From Rheinheimera maricola (GTDB lineage: Bacteria; Pseudomonadota; Gammaproteobacteria; Enterobacterales; Alteromonadaceae): DNA of 64,000 nt. The notes below the pieces were generated by a model. That model was not told the DNA's origin and made no database searches. It worked only from the letters and a program-made list of their open reading frames with translations. The DNA is taken from positions 434,001 to 498,000 of the forward strand of contig NZ_JAERPS020000003.1 of NCBI RefSeq assembly GCF_016918075.2, given 5' to 3'. Of this stretch, positions 19,085 through 28,334 are shown in pieces. The position numbers and the translations under genes are program-made. How positions within the stretch are numbered: the first letter of the stretch is position 1; every line of letters begins with the position of its first letter.

Positions 19085-21523
19085 ATGATACGCAGTTTCA
19101 AAATCAGTTTTTGTGGTGACACCAGTTTAGGTTATTACTACTTGGAGCGCGCCAGCGCACGCTATCCTGTGGCCTTTGCCCGGCTACAGCAACAACCTGA
19201 GTCATTTTTTAGCCAGCTGTTGCCTGCCCTGGCCGCCAGTAACGAAATTATTGTAAACCTTGAAGCTGTGCTCAGTAATCTGCCAGCACCAGCTATTACT
19301 GGCAAACAATATCCAGGTCGCGATAAGCCGGATGTTTTTATACCTATATTAAAAAAAATAGGCGTAACTGCGGTTATGCTGGCCAATAATCACAGTATGG
19401 ATTTTGGTGCCGATGCGCTGTTGGATATGATAAGCCAACTAGAGCAGGCCGGTATCGCTGTATTAGGTGCTGGACAAAACAGACAACGCGCCTGCCGGCC
19501 TTACATCATTAACCACCCAACGGATTGCGGTAAGAAAATCTATATCTTTAATGCCATGCTGGCTAACAAGCGCTACCATGACTATGGTTTTTTTGCCAGC
19601 GACACTAGCGCCGGCGTAGCCGAAGCCGACAGCGAATTCTGGGCTGACACCCTGATGCAACTTAGAGACGATGAGCCCGATGCAACCATTATCATGTGCC
19701 CACACTGGCAGGGTATTGACTACAAACCCGTAACAGTACAGCAGCAGGAATGGTGCCGCGAAATGGTCGCCGTTGGCGCTGATTATATTATTGCTCATGG
19801 TAGCCACACCGCCGATACAATAGAGCAGTTTGGCTCTGGCCAGATTTTTTACTCGATTGGTAATTTTGTGTTTAATTCTCCCGGGCGATACCAAAAACTA
19901 GACGCTGCACCACAAAGCCTTATTGTCTCATTGGTTGATAACGGCGATGGATGGCAAAGTGTTGCGCAAAATATACTTACCGACAACAAACTAACCGATT
20001 TTCAAGTGCGCTTGGTCGGTACTGAACAGCCCGTCATTGCTCAACCTTTTACGGTTGATGAAGAGGATGAAAACCTACCACTAAGTATTCGCCAGTGGCT
20101 TGATCATATTGCAGCTGATGGCTTGTACTTTTATCAAGGTGATACCGCTGCACCTTGCGCTGGTTTTAGCTCTTCGTTTCACGACTATCGGCCAGACAGT
20201 TTTTTTGTTCTGCGTGACGATAGCTGGCCGAGAGAGCAACATAACCAGGCCAACAAGACACTCGATGAAATAGTCATCAAGGCAAAAAAACTGGGGTATA
20301 ACAATTTCGTTGTTTGCAATGCCATGTCTGACGCACTCATAGCGTTAGTGCCTGATGCCAACGTGTTGGTGATAGACAATACCTTTAGTTTGGTTAAAAA
20401 AGCCGCCAATTTTATGCGGGATTATTCCCAGTGCCGGCTGATAGGTATTACCGGCTCTGCCGGTAAATCCAGCACAGTAATGATGATGCAGCAGGCGCTG
20501 GCGCTTAACCCTAACACCGGCGAATTATTTGTTACCAAAGGCAAAAACAGAAACTTATTCCAAGACTCACTCCATAGCCTTACTAAGTTGCAAGGTGCAA
20601 ACCATGCCGTGCTGGAAGTGTCAGCGTCGCAAAAGTTTGACCATCACCATTTTTACGTCCGGCCAAACATTGCTATTTTTACCTCTTTGTCTAATGCTCA
20701 TGCCGAGTCGTTTGGACACATTGCTGATATTGCCTTGCTAAAATCGGCACTGTTTCGCGATATGCCTATAGGAGGCACAGCGATTGTTAACGCTGATATG
20801 CCTTGCCTGGATTTTGTGCTAATGAAAGCGCGCAATAGTGGTGCACAGGTTATTTTGTACGGTGAAAGTGTACTTGCAGATGTTCGGTTACGCAGTTACA
20901 ACTTTGCCACAGGCCGGGTTGAGATCAGCGTTTTTGGCACAGCGTTTCACTACAACATGGGCCAACTTGGCAAGCATCAGGTTTTAAACAGTATGGCGGT
21001 GTTAATTGCGCTGCGGCAACTGGGAATGAATTGGCAGCAACATGCTTTGTACCTGCAACGCTTTAGCCCTGAAGCAGGTAAGGGCGAAAAAATCGACATT
21101 GAAATTGCAGGAAAAAACGTAGTGCTATTGGATGAGTCTTACAATGCCAACCCAGCCTCGATGAAAGCAAGCTTGGAATTACTGCATCAATATAGCCAAC
21201 ATCACTATAGTAAACAACGCGATTGTCGTGCCATAGCTGTTTTGGCGGACATGCTGGAGCTTGGCTCGCAATCGGAGAAACTGCACCGGGATTTACTAAA
21301 ACCACTTTTGGCTGCTGGCGTAAGTAAAGTATTTTTGGTGGGTAAAAACATGGCAGCGTTGTGGCCGCTACTACCGGACAATATGCAAGGCGCTATATTA
21401 CCAGATACCTCCACCCTGCCAGACTTACTCAGTTCGGCACTTATCAGTGGTGACATAGTGTTGTTTAAAGGCTCCAATGCCATGAAGTTAAGCCAGGTTA
21501 TAGCAAAATTAAATAACAACTAA
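19085..21523 (+). CDS. CapA metallophosphatase-Mur ligase fusion
   Basis: An 812-residue protein joining two activities. Residues 5 to about 290 are CapA/PgsA-like: FCGDTSLGYYY, VNLEAVLS, ANNHSMDFG and AHGSHT, the metallophosphoesterase-type motifs of this family. After a linker comes a Mur ligase (about 450-810) closest to MurF: P-loop GITGSAGKSS at 454-463, then VLEVSAS, an ATP-domain IFTSLSNAHAE region, and DESYNANPASMKAS, a MurF hallmark. Mur ligases couple ATP to amide bonds between carboxylates and amino acids; CapA proteins take part in poly-gamma-glutamate export. No signal peptide or membrane helix is seen, so it is likely cytoplasmic. No pgsB or pgsC homologue is nearby. It could make or modify a glutamyl-type polymer or small peptide, but this is inference. 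Confidence 0.88.
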   Translation: MIRSFKISFCGDTSLGYYYLERASARYPVAFARLQQQPESFFSQLLPALAASNEIIVNLEAVLSNLPAPAITGKQYPGRDKPDVFIPILKKIGVTAVMLANNHSMDFGADALLDMISQLEQAGIAVLGAGQNRQRACRPYIINHPTDCGKKIYIFNAMLANKRYHDYGFFASDTSAGVAEADSEFWADTLMQLRDDEPDATIIMCPHWQGIDYKPVTVQQQEWCREMVAVGADYIIAHGSHTADTIEQFGSGQIFYSIGNFVFNSPGRYQKLDAAPQSLIVSLVDNGDGWQSVAQNILTDNKLTDFQVRLVGTEQPVIAQPFTVDEEDENLPLSIRQWLDHIAADGLYFYQGDTAAPCAGFSSSFHDYRPDSFFVLRDDSWPREQHNQANKTLDEIVIKAKKLGYNNFVVCNAMSDALIALVPDANVLVIDNTFSLVKKAANFMRDYSQCRLIGITGSAGKSSTVMMMQQALALNPNTGELFVTKGKNRNLFQDSLHSLTKLQGANHAVLEVSASQKFDHHHFYVRPNIAIFTSLSNAHAESFGHIADIALLKSALFRDMPIGGTAIVNADMPCLDFVLMKARNSGAQVILYGESVLADVRLRSYNFATGRVEISVFGTAFHYNMGQLGKHQVLNSMAVLIALRQLGMNWQQHALYLQRFSPEAGKGEKIDIEIAGKNVVLLDESYNANPASMKASLELLHQYSQHHYSKQRDCRAIAVLADMLELGSQSEKLHRDLLKPLLAAGVSKVFLVGKNMAALWPLLPDNMQGAILPDTSTLPDLLSSALISGDIVLFKGSNAMKLSQVIAKLNNN

Positions 21524-21595
21524 CTACCCGACTGCTCGTTAAAATGCCGCCGTCGGGAAGCCGCCCTTTTGACGGTATCCGCTGTTAAGGCGAAT

Positions 21596-22729
21596 TTAAC
21601 TGCGGCTATCGGCAGCTTTTTGTAATAGCTGTTTACTCTCTTGTAAAAACTGGCCAGCCAGCTCGCCAAAAAACTGCTGGCCCTTGCTAAACTGCGCGAT
21701 TAAACCGGCTTTATCTTTAGCTTTAAGCAGTTGCAGTAGCCCAGTAAAGCGTTGCTGATAGCGCTCAAGCAGTGCGGCAACTTCGCAAGATGACAGCATA
21801 ATATCGGCGTACAACTCAGCATTTTGCGCAAATAAGCGCCCTACCATCGCTAGCTCCAGCCGGTATATCGGTGAGCTTAGCTGCAATAGCTCATTAAGAT
21901 CGGCATTTTCATCAGCCAAATGAACGCCGTAGACCAACGACGAAAAGTGCCGCATCGCCTGAATTAACTGCATGGCGCTGTCATGCTCGGCCGCCTGCTT
22001 GACTGCCAACTCGGCACCCCAGACATTCAGCTGCTTTAGCAGCCATTGATATTGGCCGTCAGCACGGCCATGGCATACCACTACCACTTGTTTTACCAGA
22101 TTAGTAATATCCGGGCCAAACATCGGGTGTAGCCCGACTACCGGGCCGCTGTGTTTTGCCAGCATCGCCGCCAAAGGCTGCGCTTTAATACTGGTGATAT
22201 CGGCCAGTACGCAGTCTTCTGGCAGTGCGGGTAGCTGATTAATCAACTGCTCGGTTAGTGTAATCGGCACTGCCAGCAGCACCAGCGCAGCATCAGCACA
22301 AATTGCTTCTGCATCGCGCCAGTCTTGCTGCTCTAGCACGGCAACCTTGTAACCGGAACGGGTAAATAAGCTGACAAAGCGCGCACCCAGCGCTCCTGCA
22401 CCGCCAACCACCACCACTTTACCGCCACCGTCGCGACAGCAAACAAAGCCGCTTTCCTGGGTTTGGTATGACTCGCGCATTATACGCCGCAGTACATCTT
22501 CGATAAGGTCAGCGGAGACACCAAGCACTTGAGCCTGCTCTCGCCGTGCGCTAAGCAAAGCCTGTTCTCGCTCAGGCACATATACCGGCAAGGCGAATTG
22601 CTGCTTAATTTTGCCAACCTGCGCAGTAACGCCAGCGCGCTGCGCCAACAGCGCTACCAGTTGGCTGTCGATGCTGTCTATTTGCTGGCGCAGTGGCGCC
22701 AATGCCTGCTGGGCTGTCAGCTGTGTCAT
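21596..22729 (-). CDS. tyrA: Bifunctional chorismate mutase/prephenate dehydrogenase (T-protein)
   Basis: A 377-residue enzyme making 4-hydroxyphenylpyruvate for tyrosine. The mutase domain (about 1-90) has LRQQIDSID, YVPEREQALL and DLIEDVLRRIMRESY. The NAD-binding dehydrogenase follows with VVGGAGALG (about 105), GLHPMFGPD and SSPIYRLELAMVGR. All match the enteric T-protein in order and length. The ATG at 22729 starts one base after the aroF stop; a TTG at 22744 would overlap aroF. It is translated with aroF from one mRNA. Tyrosine feedback is expected for the family. Confidence 0.97.
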   Translation of the reverse strand: MTQLTAQQALAPLRQQIDSIDSQLVALLAQRAGVTAQVGKIKQQFALPVYVPEREQALLSARREQAQVLGVSADLIEDVLRRIMRESYQTQESGFVCCRDGGGKVVVVGGAGALGARFVSLFTRSGYKVAVLEQQDWRDAEAICADAALVLLAVPITLTEQLINQLPALPEDCVLADITSIKAQPLAAMLAKHSGPVVGLHPMFGPDITNLVKQVVVVCHGRADGQYQWLLKQLNVWGAELAVKQAAEHDSAMQLIQAMRHFSSLVYGVHLADENADLNELLQLSSPIYRLELAMVGRLFAQNAELYADIMLSSCEVAALLERYQQRFTGLLQLLKAKDKAGLIAQFSKGQQFFGELAGQFLQESKQLLQKAADSRS

Positions 22730-22730
22730 A

Positions 22731-23789
22731 TCAGGCTGCCACAACCGCCGGTTGCATTTGCTGGTGTAAGCTGGCTAACAGCGCTGCGGTGGTGTCCCAA
22801 TCAATACAGGCATCGGTTACTGACACCCCGTATTTTTCGGCTTTACCGTCAATTAGCTCCTGCCGTCCTGCGTGTAAATGGCTCTCCAACATAATGCCTA
22901 TAATGGCGGCATTACCGGCCAAACGTTGCGCCAGTACATTGTGCGCCACTTCGCCCTGGCGGTTATGGTCTTTGTTAGAGTTGCCATGGCTGCAATCTAC
23001 CACTATGCCGCGCGGCAGTTTAAGTTTGTCCAGCTTGGCCAAAGCCTCGCCAATGCTATGCTCGTCGTAGTTTGGTTTAGCACCGCCACGCAATATTATA
23101 TGGCCATCCGGGTTACCGGCCGTTTGCACCAGGCTAACCTCACCACGCTGATTAATACCGATAAAGCTATGGCCACTGGCAGCGGATTGCAGCGCGTTGA
23201 GCGCGATATTTAAATTACCGTCGGTACCGTTTTTAAAACCTACCGGCATCGACAAGCCACTGGCCATCTCGCGGTGTGTTTGCGATTCTACGGTGCGGGC
23301 ACCAATGGCAGACCAGCTAATTAAATCTGACATATACTGCGGGCTGATGGGATCCAGCGCTTCGGTGGCAGTAGGTAATTCCATCGCAACCATTTTCAGC
23401 AACAGCTCACGACCCCAGGTTAAGCCGGTTTCCAAGTCGAACGAGTCGTCCAAATGCGGATCATTAATAAAGCCTTTCCAGCCTACCGTAGTGCGGGGTT
23501 TCTCAAAATACACCCGCATTACTATGTACAGGGTGTCGGCGTATTGTAATTGTAGCTGTTTCAACTTTTGCGCGTACTCAATCGCCGCTACCGGATCGTG
23601 GATAGAGCATGGGCCAGTTACCACCAGCAGACGTTTATCGCGGCCGTGTACTACATCGGCAATGGTATTGCGCGCCTGTTGCACAAACTCAGCGCCTTGT
23701 TCTGACAAGGGTAATACTTTTTTCAATACTGCCGGCGGGCTCAATGGTTTTTCTGCCACTATGCGCAGGTCATCTACTATCTTACTCAT
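22731..23789 (-). CDS. aroF: 3-deoxy-7-phosphoheptulonate (DAHP) synthase, class I
   Basis: A 352-residue enzyme joining phosphoenolpyruvate and erythrose 4-phosphate, the first step of the shikimate pathway. Motifs include GPCSIHDP (about 52), MRVYFEKPRTTVGWKG, GARTVESQTHRE, GFKNGTDG and VDCSHGNSNKDH, with the metal-binding Cys, His, Glu and Asp of the family. The ATG at 23789 has CGGAG 7 bp upstream; a longer reading to 23825 has no such site. Its position before tyrA is that of the tyrosine-regulated isoenzyme. Three TyrR-like boxes near its promoter support control by TyrR. Confidence 0.96.
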   Translation of the reverse strand: MSKIVDDLRIVAEKPLSPPAVLKKVLPLSEQGAEFVQQARNTIADVVHGRDKRLLVVTGPCSIHDPVAAIEYAQKLKQLQLQYADTLYIVMRVYFEKPRTTVGWKGFINDPHLDDSFDLETGLTWGRELLLKMVAMELPTATEALDPISPQYMSDLISWSAIGARTVESQTHREMASGLSMPVGFKNGTDGNLNIALNALQSAASGHSFIGINQRGEVSLVQTAGNPDGHIILRGGAKPNYDEHSIGEALAKLDKLKLPRGIVVDCSHGNSNKDHNRQGEVAHNVLAQRLAGNAAIIGIMLESHLHAGRQELIDGKAEKYGVSVTDACIDWDTTAALLASLHQQMQPAVVAA

Positions 23790-23861
23790 GCTTAAACTCC
23801 GGTGTGCGGTGTTGGCATTAAGCATAGGTAAAAACGCGAAAGTTGCTTAGTGGCGCCCTTA

Positions 23862-23900
23862 CGTAAACATTAATGTACAACACGTAATTATTTAAATACG
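23862..23900 (-). promoter_or_regulatory. Pair of TyrR-like boxes downstream of the aroF promoter
   Basis: The TyrR consensus is TGTAAA-N6-TTTACA. Box 1 (23862-23879) is CGTAAA-N6-TGTACA, 10 of 12 matches. Box 2 (23883-23900) is CGTAAT-N6-AATACG, weaker but keeping the G-N14-C core. Their centres are 21 bp apart, two helical turns, as in strong/weak box pairs. They cover the expected transcript start. Confidence 0.6.
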
Positions 23901-23908
23901 TTTTGCGA

Positions 23909-23937
23909 ATAGTAAAGATCCAAAAGCAACACGTCAA
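23909..23937 (-). promoter_or_regulatory. aroF-tyrA promoter
   Basis: On the minus strand TTGACG (23937-23932), a 17-bp spacer and TACTAT (23914-23909). The start point would be near 23902, next to the TyrR-like boxes. Confidence 0.65.
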
Positions 23938-23993
23938 CCCATTACAGACCAATAAAATCAAGATAGCAGCAAATAATTACACCTTAGAAAATA

Positions 23994-24011
23994 CGTATAG
24001 TTAAGTGTACA
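23994..24011 (-). promoter_or_regulatory. Upstream TyrR-like box
   Basis: CGTATA-N6-TGTACA matches 9 of 12 positions of the TyrR consensus. It lies about 55 bp upstream of the aroF -35 element, reminiscent of the third, distal box of enteric aroF. Confidence 0.4.
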
Positions 24012-24028
24012 AAAAGCTATCAACCAGG

Positions 24029-24634
24029 TTACTGCAGTTGCTTATAAGCCTGTTGCAGTAAAATAAATTGCTGCGGCTCGCCACCGCGATCCGGGTGTAG
24101 CTGCAATGCCTTAGTGCGATAAGCTTTTTTCAGTTGTTGCGGCGTAAACGAAGCCGGGAGGTCGAGCAAGGCCAGCGCTTCGCTATACGCCATAATATTT
24201 ACCGCTACAGCCGGCCGTTGCCACTGTTGCCAGAAAGCATCCAGATGCTGATCAAGTAATTGCTCTGTCATGGCATAAAAGTTTTGCCAGTTAAGATAAT
24301 AGTCTTGCCGGCCGGTATCGGAGTCTGGCGGCAATGCTTGCGTTAAGGGTAATAGCTGTAGTTTGGCCAGACCAATGGCTAAATAGCCGTGGCGCTGGGC
24401 CAGCCAATGCTGCTGAATACGGTATAACAGATGGTACAGCACGAAGTGTTGTTGAAAACGGGCAAGATCGGCGCTTTGCAGCGTATCACTGTGTAGCTTT
24501 AACCCCAGCCGTGATAGCAAGTATTGCTCTTCTATCGAGCTGTGCGCCGGTGTAAACGCCAAAATCAGGCTTTCCAGCTGGCCTTGCAACAGGTTAAGAA
24601 TGGGTGTTGCCAGTGGTGCTTTCGTATCGGTCAT
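24029..24634 (-). CDS. DnaJ-related protein with C-terminal J domain
   Basis: A 201-residue protein. The N-terminal two thirds match the DNAJ-related domain seen in marine gammaproteobacteria, and the last 50 residues are a J domain with helix II KKAYRTKALQ and the HPD loop (LHPDRGG), which stimulates Hsp70 ATPase. The J domain is at the C-terminus, unlike DnaJ. Start: ATG at 24634, as the open frame further upstream runs into the rplS terminator. The first 19 bp of the gene belong to an 81-bp segment repeated at 28254-28334, showing that the gene once lay directly after rplS. Confidence 0.85.
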   Translation of the reverse strand: MTDTKAPLATPILNLLQGQLESLILAFTPAHSSIEEQYLLSRLGLKLHSDTLQSADLARFQQHFVLYHLLYRIQQHWLAQRHGYLAIGLAKLQLLPLTQALPPDSDTGRQDYYLNWQNFYAMTEQLLDQHLDAFWQQWQRPAVAVNIMAYSEALALLDLPASFTPQQLKKAYRTKALQLHPDRGGEPQQFILLQQAYKQLQ

Positions 24635-24696
24635 AGGGTGCACTATGCCAAAAAGAAAAAAGGCCGACAAGTGTCGGCCTTTTAAGGGTAGCTTAG
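24616..24696. repeat. 81-bp direct repeat, copy 1 (rplS/dnaJ junction)
   Basis: Identical to 28254-28334 except G at 24638 versus C at 28276. It contains the first 19 bp of the DnaJ-related gene, a terminator hairpin and a copy of the rplS stop codon. It ends at 24696, the base before the IS10-like terminus. Confidence 0.95.
24658..24683. terminator. Duplicated rplS terminator
   Basis: AAAAGGCCGAC, loop AAGT, GTCGGCCTTTT, with A-runs and T-runs on both sides. It is the copy of the hairpin that follows rplS and now separates the IS from the DnaJ-related gene. Confidence 0.8.
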
Positions 24697-26019
24697 CTGA
24701 GGGATCCCCTCGAATATTGTCATAGTATCAGCTCTTTTCCAGTTTGATGACACCCCAGTCAGACTCTGCGGCCCAGAGCATAATCTGCTGTCTCGCTGCT
24801 TGCATCTCTTCTTCGGTTAGCCCCTAGCTGGGCGGCCTTAGATAATCGTAATCCCAGATAGTTGAACGACAACACGCGCCGGTGCTTGATGCTGTTTGCC
24901 TGAAACTGTAAGTGCTTTCCGGCTAGCTCTGCTGCCAGTCCTATCATGTAATGCAGCCAATTAGCTAACGCAGCCAGCAGCAACAGTACTTCCAGTCGTT
25001 CTCGCTTGTAAGTGCCATGAGCATTGCTGCCAAGCCCGTAAGTCTGGCTTTTCTGGTCACGGAAGCTCTCTTCTATCTGCATCCGCTTACCATAACATTT
25101 AGCAATTTTCGTCGCATAGTTGAAGCAATCCGGTAGTGACGATACCAGCAACCATGGCTCTTTGTACTGTTTGTGCTTATCAGATTTACGCAGCTTCCAA
25201 CCGGTGCCCACCAGCACGGCTTGAGTCCGGTATTGCTGTGCTTTGGTCAGTTTCACCTCACCCAGCAACTGGGGTGAAGTACGGGCCTTTTTGTATGCTT
25301 TCGTCACCGTGATAAAGGCTTCCTGGCCTGGCAGTTGCAGTGTCTGGTTGCCGCGCACTCTGGCGATGTAGTGCCAGCCGAGCTTACGTATTTGCTTGAG
25401 CCACGGCACTTTGAAGCCTGCATCGGTAATAATCACCGGTTTAAAATCTGCCGGCAATACCTGCTTTAGCCTGTTTAAGAATGTCTTGTGTACGTGCGGG
25501 CAAGTGTACTCGTCCATTGGTACCACCATTTGGTGCAGCGTCAGTGGACGACCTTCTAATGCCAGGCTGGCGCGTAGGATGTGATGACGCTTGGCTGTAT
25601 CAGCATTGCTCCAATCCACCAGAATGAGGGGGCTGTTTGCCCTGGCGCAACAAGCGGGTCATTGCGCCGTAGATTAACGGTGTTTCAGCCTGCAGTGCCG
25701 CATTGCTAAGCAAGCGGTCAGCACGTTTAATGCCGTGCTTCTCGTTTTCCTGATCCTCATAGTCGCGGCCAATAGCGGTCACAGTACAACACCCTTTCTT
25801 AAGCAGGCTCTGTGCGGCGGCACTTAGTGCAGAAAGTCTGGCTTTATGCATACTTTGGGGGGTGACAAACGAGAGAAAATCGGCGAGCATTGTTTTTACA
25901 TTCATGGCAGCATTCATGGTTTGTGAGTTTTGGCGAATGATCTGATCGGAAACTGCCATGAATGTTCCCTTCACCCTTAACTATTTGTTTTATCTACGCC
26001 ATTCGTGGGGATTCGTCAG
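24697..26019 (-). mobile_element. IS10-like insertion sequence (IS4 family), decayed
   Basis: 1323 bp bounded by imperfect inverted repeats: CTGAGGGATCCCCTCGAAT (24697-24715) and, at 26001-26019, the reverse complement of CTGACGAATCCCCACGAAT; 16 of 19 positions agree. The ends resemble those recalled for IS10 (CTGAGAGATCCCC...), as do the length and transposase. The left flank carries GCTTAG, like the IS10 hot-spot GCTNAGC. No 9-bp target duplication is present at the two ends, so the element's right side has been rearranged. Confidence 0.85.
24728..25959 (-). pseudogene. IS10-like transposase, two frameshifts
   Basis: Read from ATG 25959 (AGGGA upstream), the frame breaks at the run of five G at 25628-25632; removing one base restores QPLILVDWSNAD. 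A second break at CCCC 24821-24824 separates the C-terminus, which would otherwise run to a stop at 24728. Repaired, the protein has about 409 residues (IS10: 402). DDE residues are present: VDWSNAD, ITDAGFKVPW, and the YGKRMQIEESFRDQK signature. Both lesions are single-base gains in homopolymers, so decay or base-calling error are both possible. A programmed frameshift is unlikely for this family. Confidence 0.88.
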
Positions 26020-26153
26020 CTATTTGATACGCTATTTAGATGGGGAAAGTAGTGGTTTATACTTCCTACACCCTGATTAAAGAGTAAATAAATTACTCAC
26101 CTTTAGTATAATTAAGTATTAAAAGTTATTTTATTGTTGACCATTTGATTCAA

Positions 26154-26162
26154 TGTGATAAT
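26154..26162 (+). promoter_or_regulatory. Candidate extended -10 promoter of the CTTG-repeat gene
   Basis: TG-T-GATAAT (GATAAT at 26157-26162), with TTGTTG 17 bp upstream as a poor -35. The start would be near 26169, giving a leader of about 30 nt before ATG 26200. Confidence 0.4.
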
Positions 26163-26220
26163 GTTTTGCCTCTTTTAATAGCCTAAAGGTGCTTAATATA
26201 TGAAGTTCAAACTATCATTT

Positions 26221-27001
<781 letters not shown>

Positions 27002-27087
27002 CACTGATCTTGAATATCTAAAGACAGAAAAGGTTCAATGCTATTTCTTGTGCCTTTTCTGTAATATTGTACAGATGAGTAAGTTAC

Positions 27088-28077
27088 ATGAACCGAAAAA
27101 TGTTTTTCATTCTATTTGCTTTGCTGGTCCTTAGCATTAGCAAGCTAGGCTTTTTTAGCGAAGCCGATAAAGATAGAGAATCTAATAGGAAGTCTGAGTC
27201 CAAGGAGCTAGTCTTGGTACAAAGTCCAATTAGATCTGATCGAGCTATAACCGAAATTACTCCGAACCAGAATTATGAGAGTGAATCTGACGACGATTAC
27301 TTTCAGTTGACACTTCAATTGTATGAGCTGGCAAGGCAAGGAGATGCACTCAGCCAATATCGTTTAGCGCGAATACTAGAACAGTGTCAGATGACTGTGC
27401 TTTTCAGAGAAAAAATTATGGATGATATAGCGATGCTGCACGTAAATTATAGTAAAGCTAATGAGGAGAGCATCTTATTTTTAGAGCAGTTAGTGAATAA
27501 TTGTGATTCTTTCAATAAAAGTAACATATTAGCATTTGCGTCAAAGCCTGTGAGCTCGCTTGAGGACGACATACTGTCACTGGCAATTGCGTGGAAAAGC
27601 TCCGCAGCTTTGGCTGGTTTTCCTGCTGCAATTGCTGAAATGCCACTGATTAGTCGTCAGCTTCTAAATGAGCCTGATGTATATCAAGTGTTCCAAGAAA
27701 TGCTGCATGACAACGATCCAGCTGCACTTTTTAGCCTGGGCTCTTGTCTGTCCACTCAGGAGTTACATAGTCCCGATCCGGTTGGATTAATTTTGCAGCA
27801 GCTGGCATGTGAGCTGGCAGGTGGCTGTGAAGGGCTTATGTATTATGACTCACTTCGAGTCTATGCATTGATGGGGATTATTGTCAGTCAATATAGCCAG
27901 CCTAGCCATCAGCAGCGAGAACAGGATTTATTGCTCTACGATTTCTTGCAAATTGAGCAACATTTAGAACAACAAAGTGGCTCTTATTCTGATTATCAGC
28001 AAGCGAGCCAAGCTGTACGTGGCATGCTCGATAGCATGAGTTATCGCAGTGACTTGCTTGATCGTTGCACTGGTTAG
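27088..28077 (+). CDS. Hypothetical membrane-anchored Sel1/TPR-like protein
   Basis: A 329-residue protein starting with a hydrophobic segment (about 4-20) that could be a signal or anchor, then a charged, Ser/Glu-rich linker to about residue 65. The rest is helical; LYELARQGDALSQYRLARIL (about 78-97) and PAALFSLGSCLS are Sel1-like. Several Cys residues suggest an exported, disulphide-bearing fold. It lies 86 bp after the CTTG-repeat gene in the same direction and shares its AT-rich composition; the two probably belong together, for example as an exported protein and its partner. Not recognised as a known family. Confidence 0.7.
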   Translation: MNRKMFFILFALLVLSISKLGFFSEADKDRESNRKSESKELVLVQSPIRSDRAITEITPNQNYESESDDDYFQLTLQLYELARQGDALSQYRLARILEQCQMTVLFREKIMDDIAMLHVNYSKANEESILFLEQLVNNCDSFNKSNILAFASKPVSSLEDDILSLAIAWKSSAALAGFPAAIAEMPLISRQLLNEPDVYQVFQEMLHDNDPAALFSLGSCLSTQELHSPDPVGLILQQLACELAGGCEGLMYYDSLRVYALMGIIVSQYSQPSHQQREQDLLLYDFLQIEQHLEQQSGSYSDYQQASQAVRGMLDSMSYRSDLLDRCTG

Positions 28078-28095
28078 GTTTTGTACTTTAAAATA

Positions 28096-28119
28096 AGCGC
28101 TCCAACTAAATGGAGCGCT
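28096..28119. terminator. Bidirectional hairpin between the island gene and the galE fragment
   Basis: AGCGCTCCA (28096-28104) and TGGAGCGCT (28111-28119) form a perfect 9-bp stem with a 6-nt loop. T-rich sequence flanks it on each strand, so it may terminate both the gene ending at 28077 and the former galE. Confidence 0.65.
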
Positions 28120-28126
28120 ATTACTA

Positions 28127-28253
28127 TTAACTTTTCTGATACCCATCAAGGTTTTGCTGCTGCCAGCTGTCGCGTACCATGTCATCTAATGTTTTTCAGC
28201 CTGCCATTCCAACAAGCTTTTTTTGCTTTGCCTAGGTCGGCGTAGCAGATGGC
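28127..28253 (-). pseudogene. galE: 3' fragment of galE (UDP-glucose 4-epimerase)
   Basis: Minus-strand reading gives AICYADLGKAKK, then in a shifted frame SLLEWQAEK, then TLDDMVRDSWQQQNLDGYQ and a stop at 28127-28129. This follows the GalE C-terminus (CYAD..KA...LGW.A...L..M..D.W.WQ...P.GY). Only about 42 codons remain, with two frameshifts. The fragment stops exactly where the 81-bp repeat begins at 28254. It marks the island as recombined foreign DNA, perhaps from a polysaccharide locus. Confidence 0.75.
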
Positions 28254-28334
28254 GTGCTTTCGTATCGGTCATAGGCTGCACTATGCCAAAAAGAAAAAAG
28301 GCCGACAAGTGTCGGCCTTTTAAGGGTAGCTTAG
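28254..28334. repeat. 81-bp direct repeat, copy 2 (rplS/dnaJ junction)
   Basis: Matches 24616-24696 with one mismatch. It carries the rplS stop codon, the rplS terminator and the first 19 bp of a truncated DnaJ-related gene, which then runs into galE sequence. Copies 1 and 2 bracket exactly 3557 bp. Confidence 0.95.
28296..28321 (-). terminator. rplS operon terminator
   Basis: AAAAGGCCGAC, loop AAGT, GTCGGCCTTTT begins 9 bp after the rplS stop and is followed by a T-rich tract on the minus strand. Confidence 0.9.

Noticed and set aside
19085..21523. Poly-gamma-glutamate capsule operon
   Set aside because: Only the fused CapA/Mur ligase is present; no pgsB, pgsC or export genes are in the window.
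23197..23850. Open frame of 217 codons opposite aroF
   Set aside because: Shadow of aroF; no family resemblance.
25396..25584. Small plus-strand frame inside the IS
   Set aside because: Shadow of the transposase gene; no ribosome site.
24728..25959. Programmed frameshift in the transposase
   Set aside because: IS10-group transposases are made from one frame, and two separate homopolymer gains are present rather than one slippery site with a stimulator.
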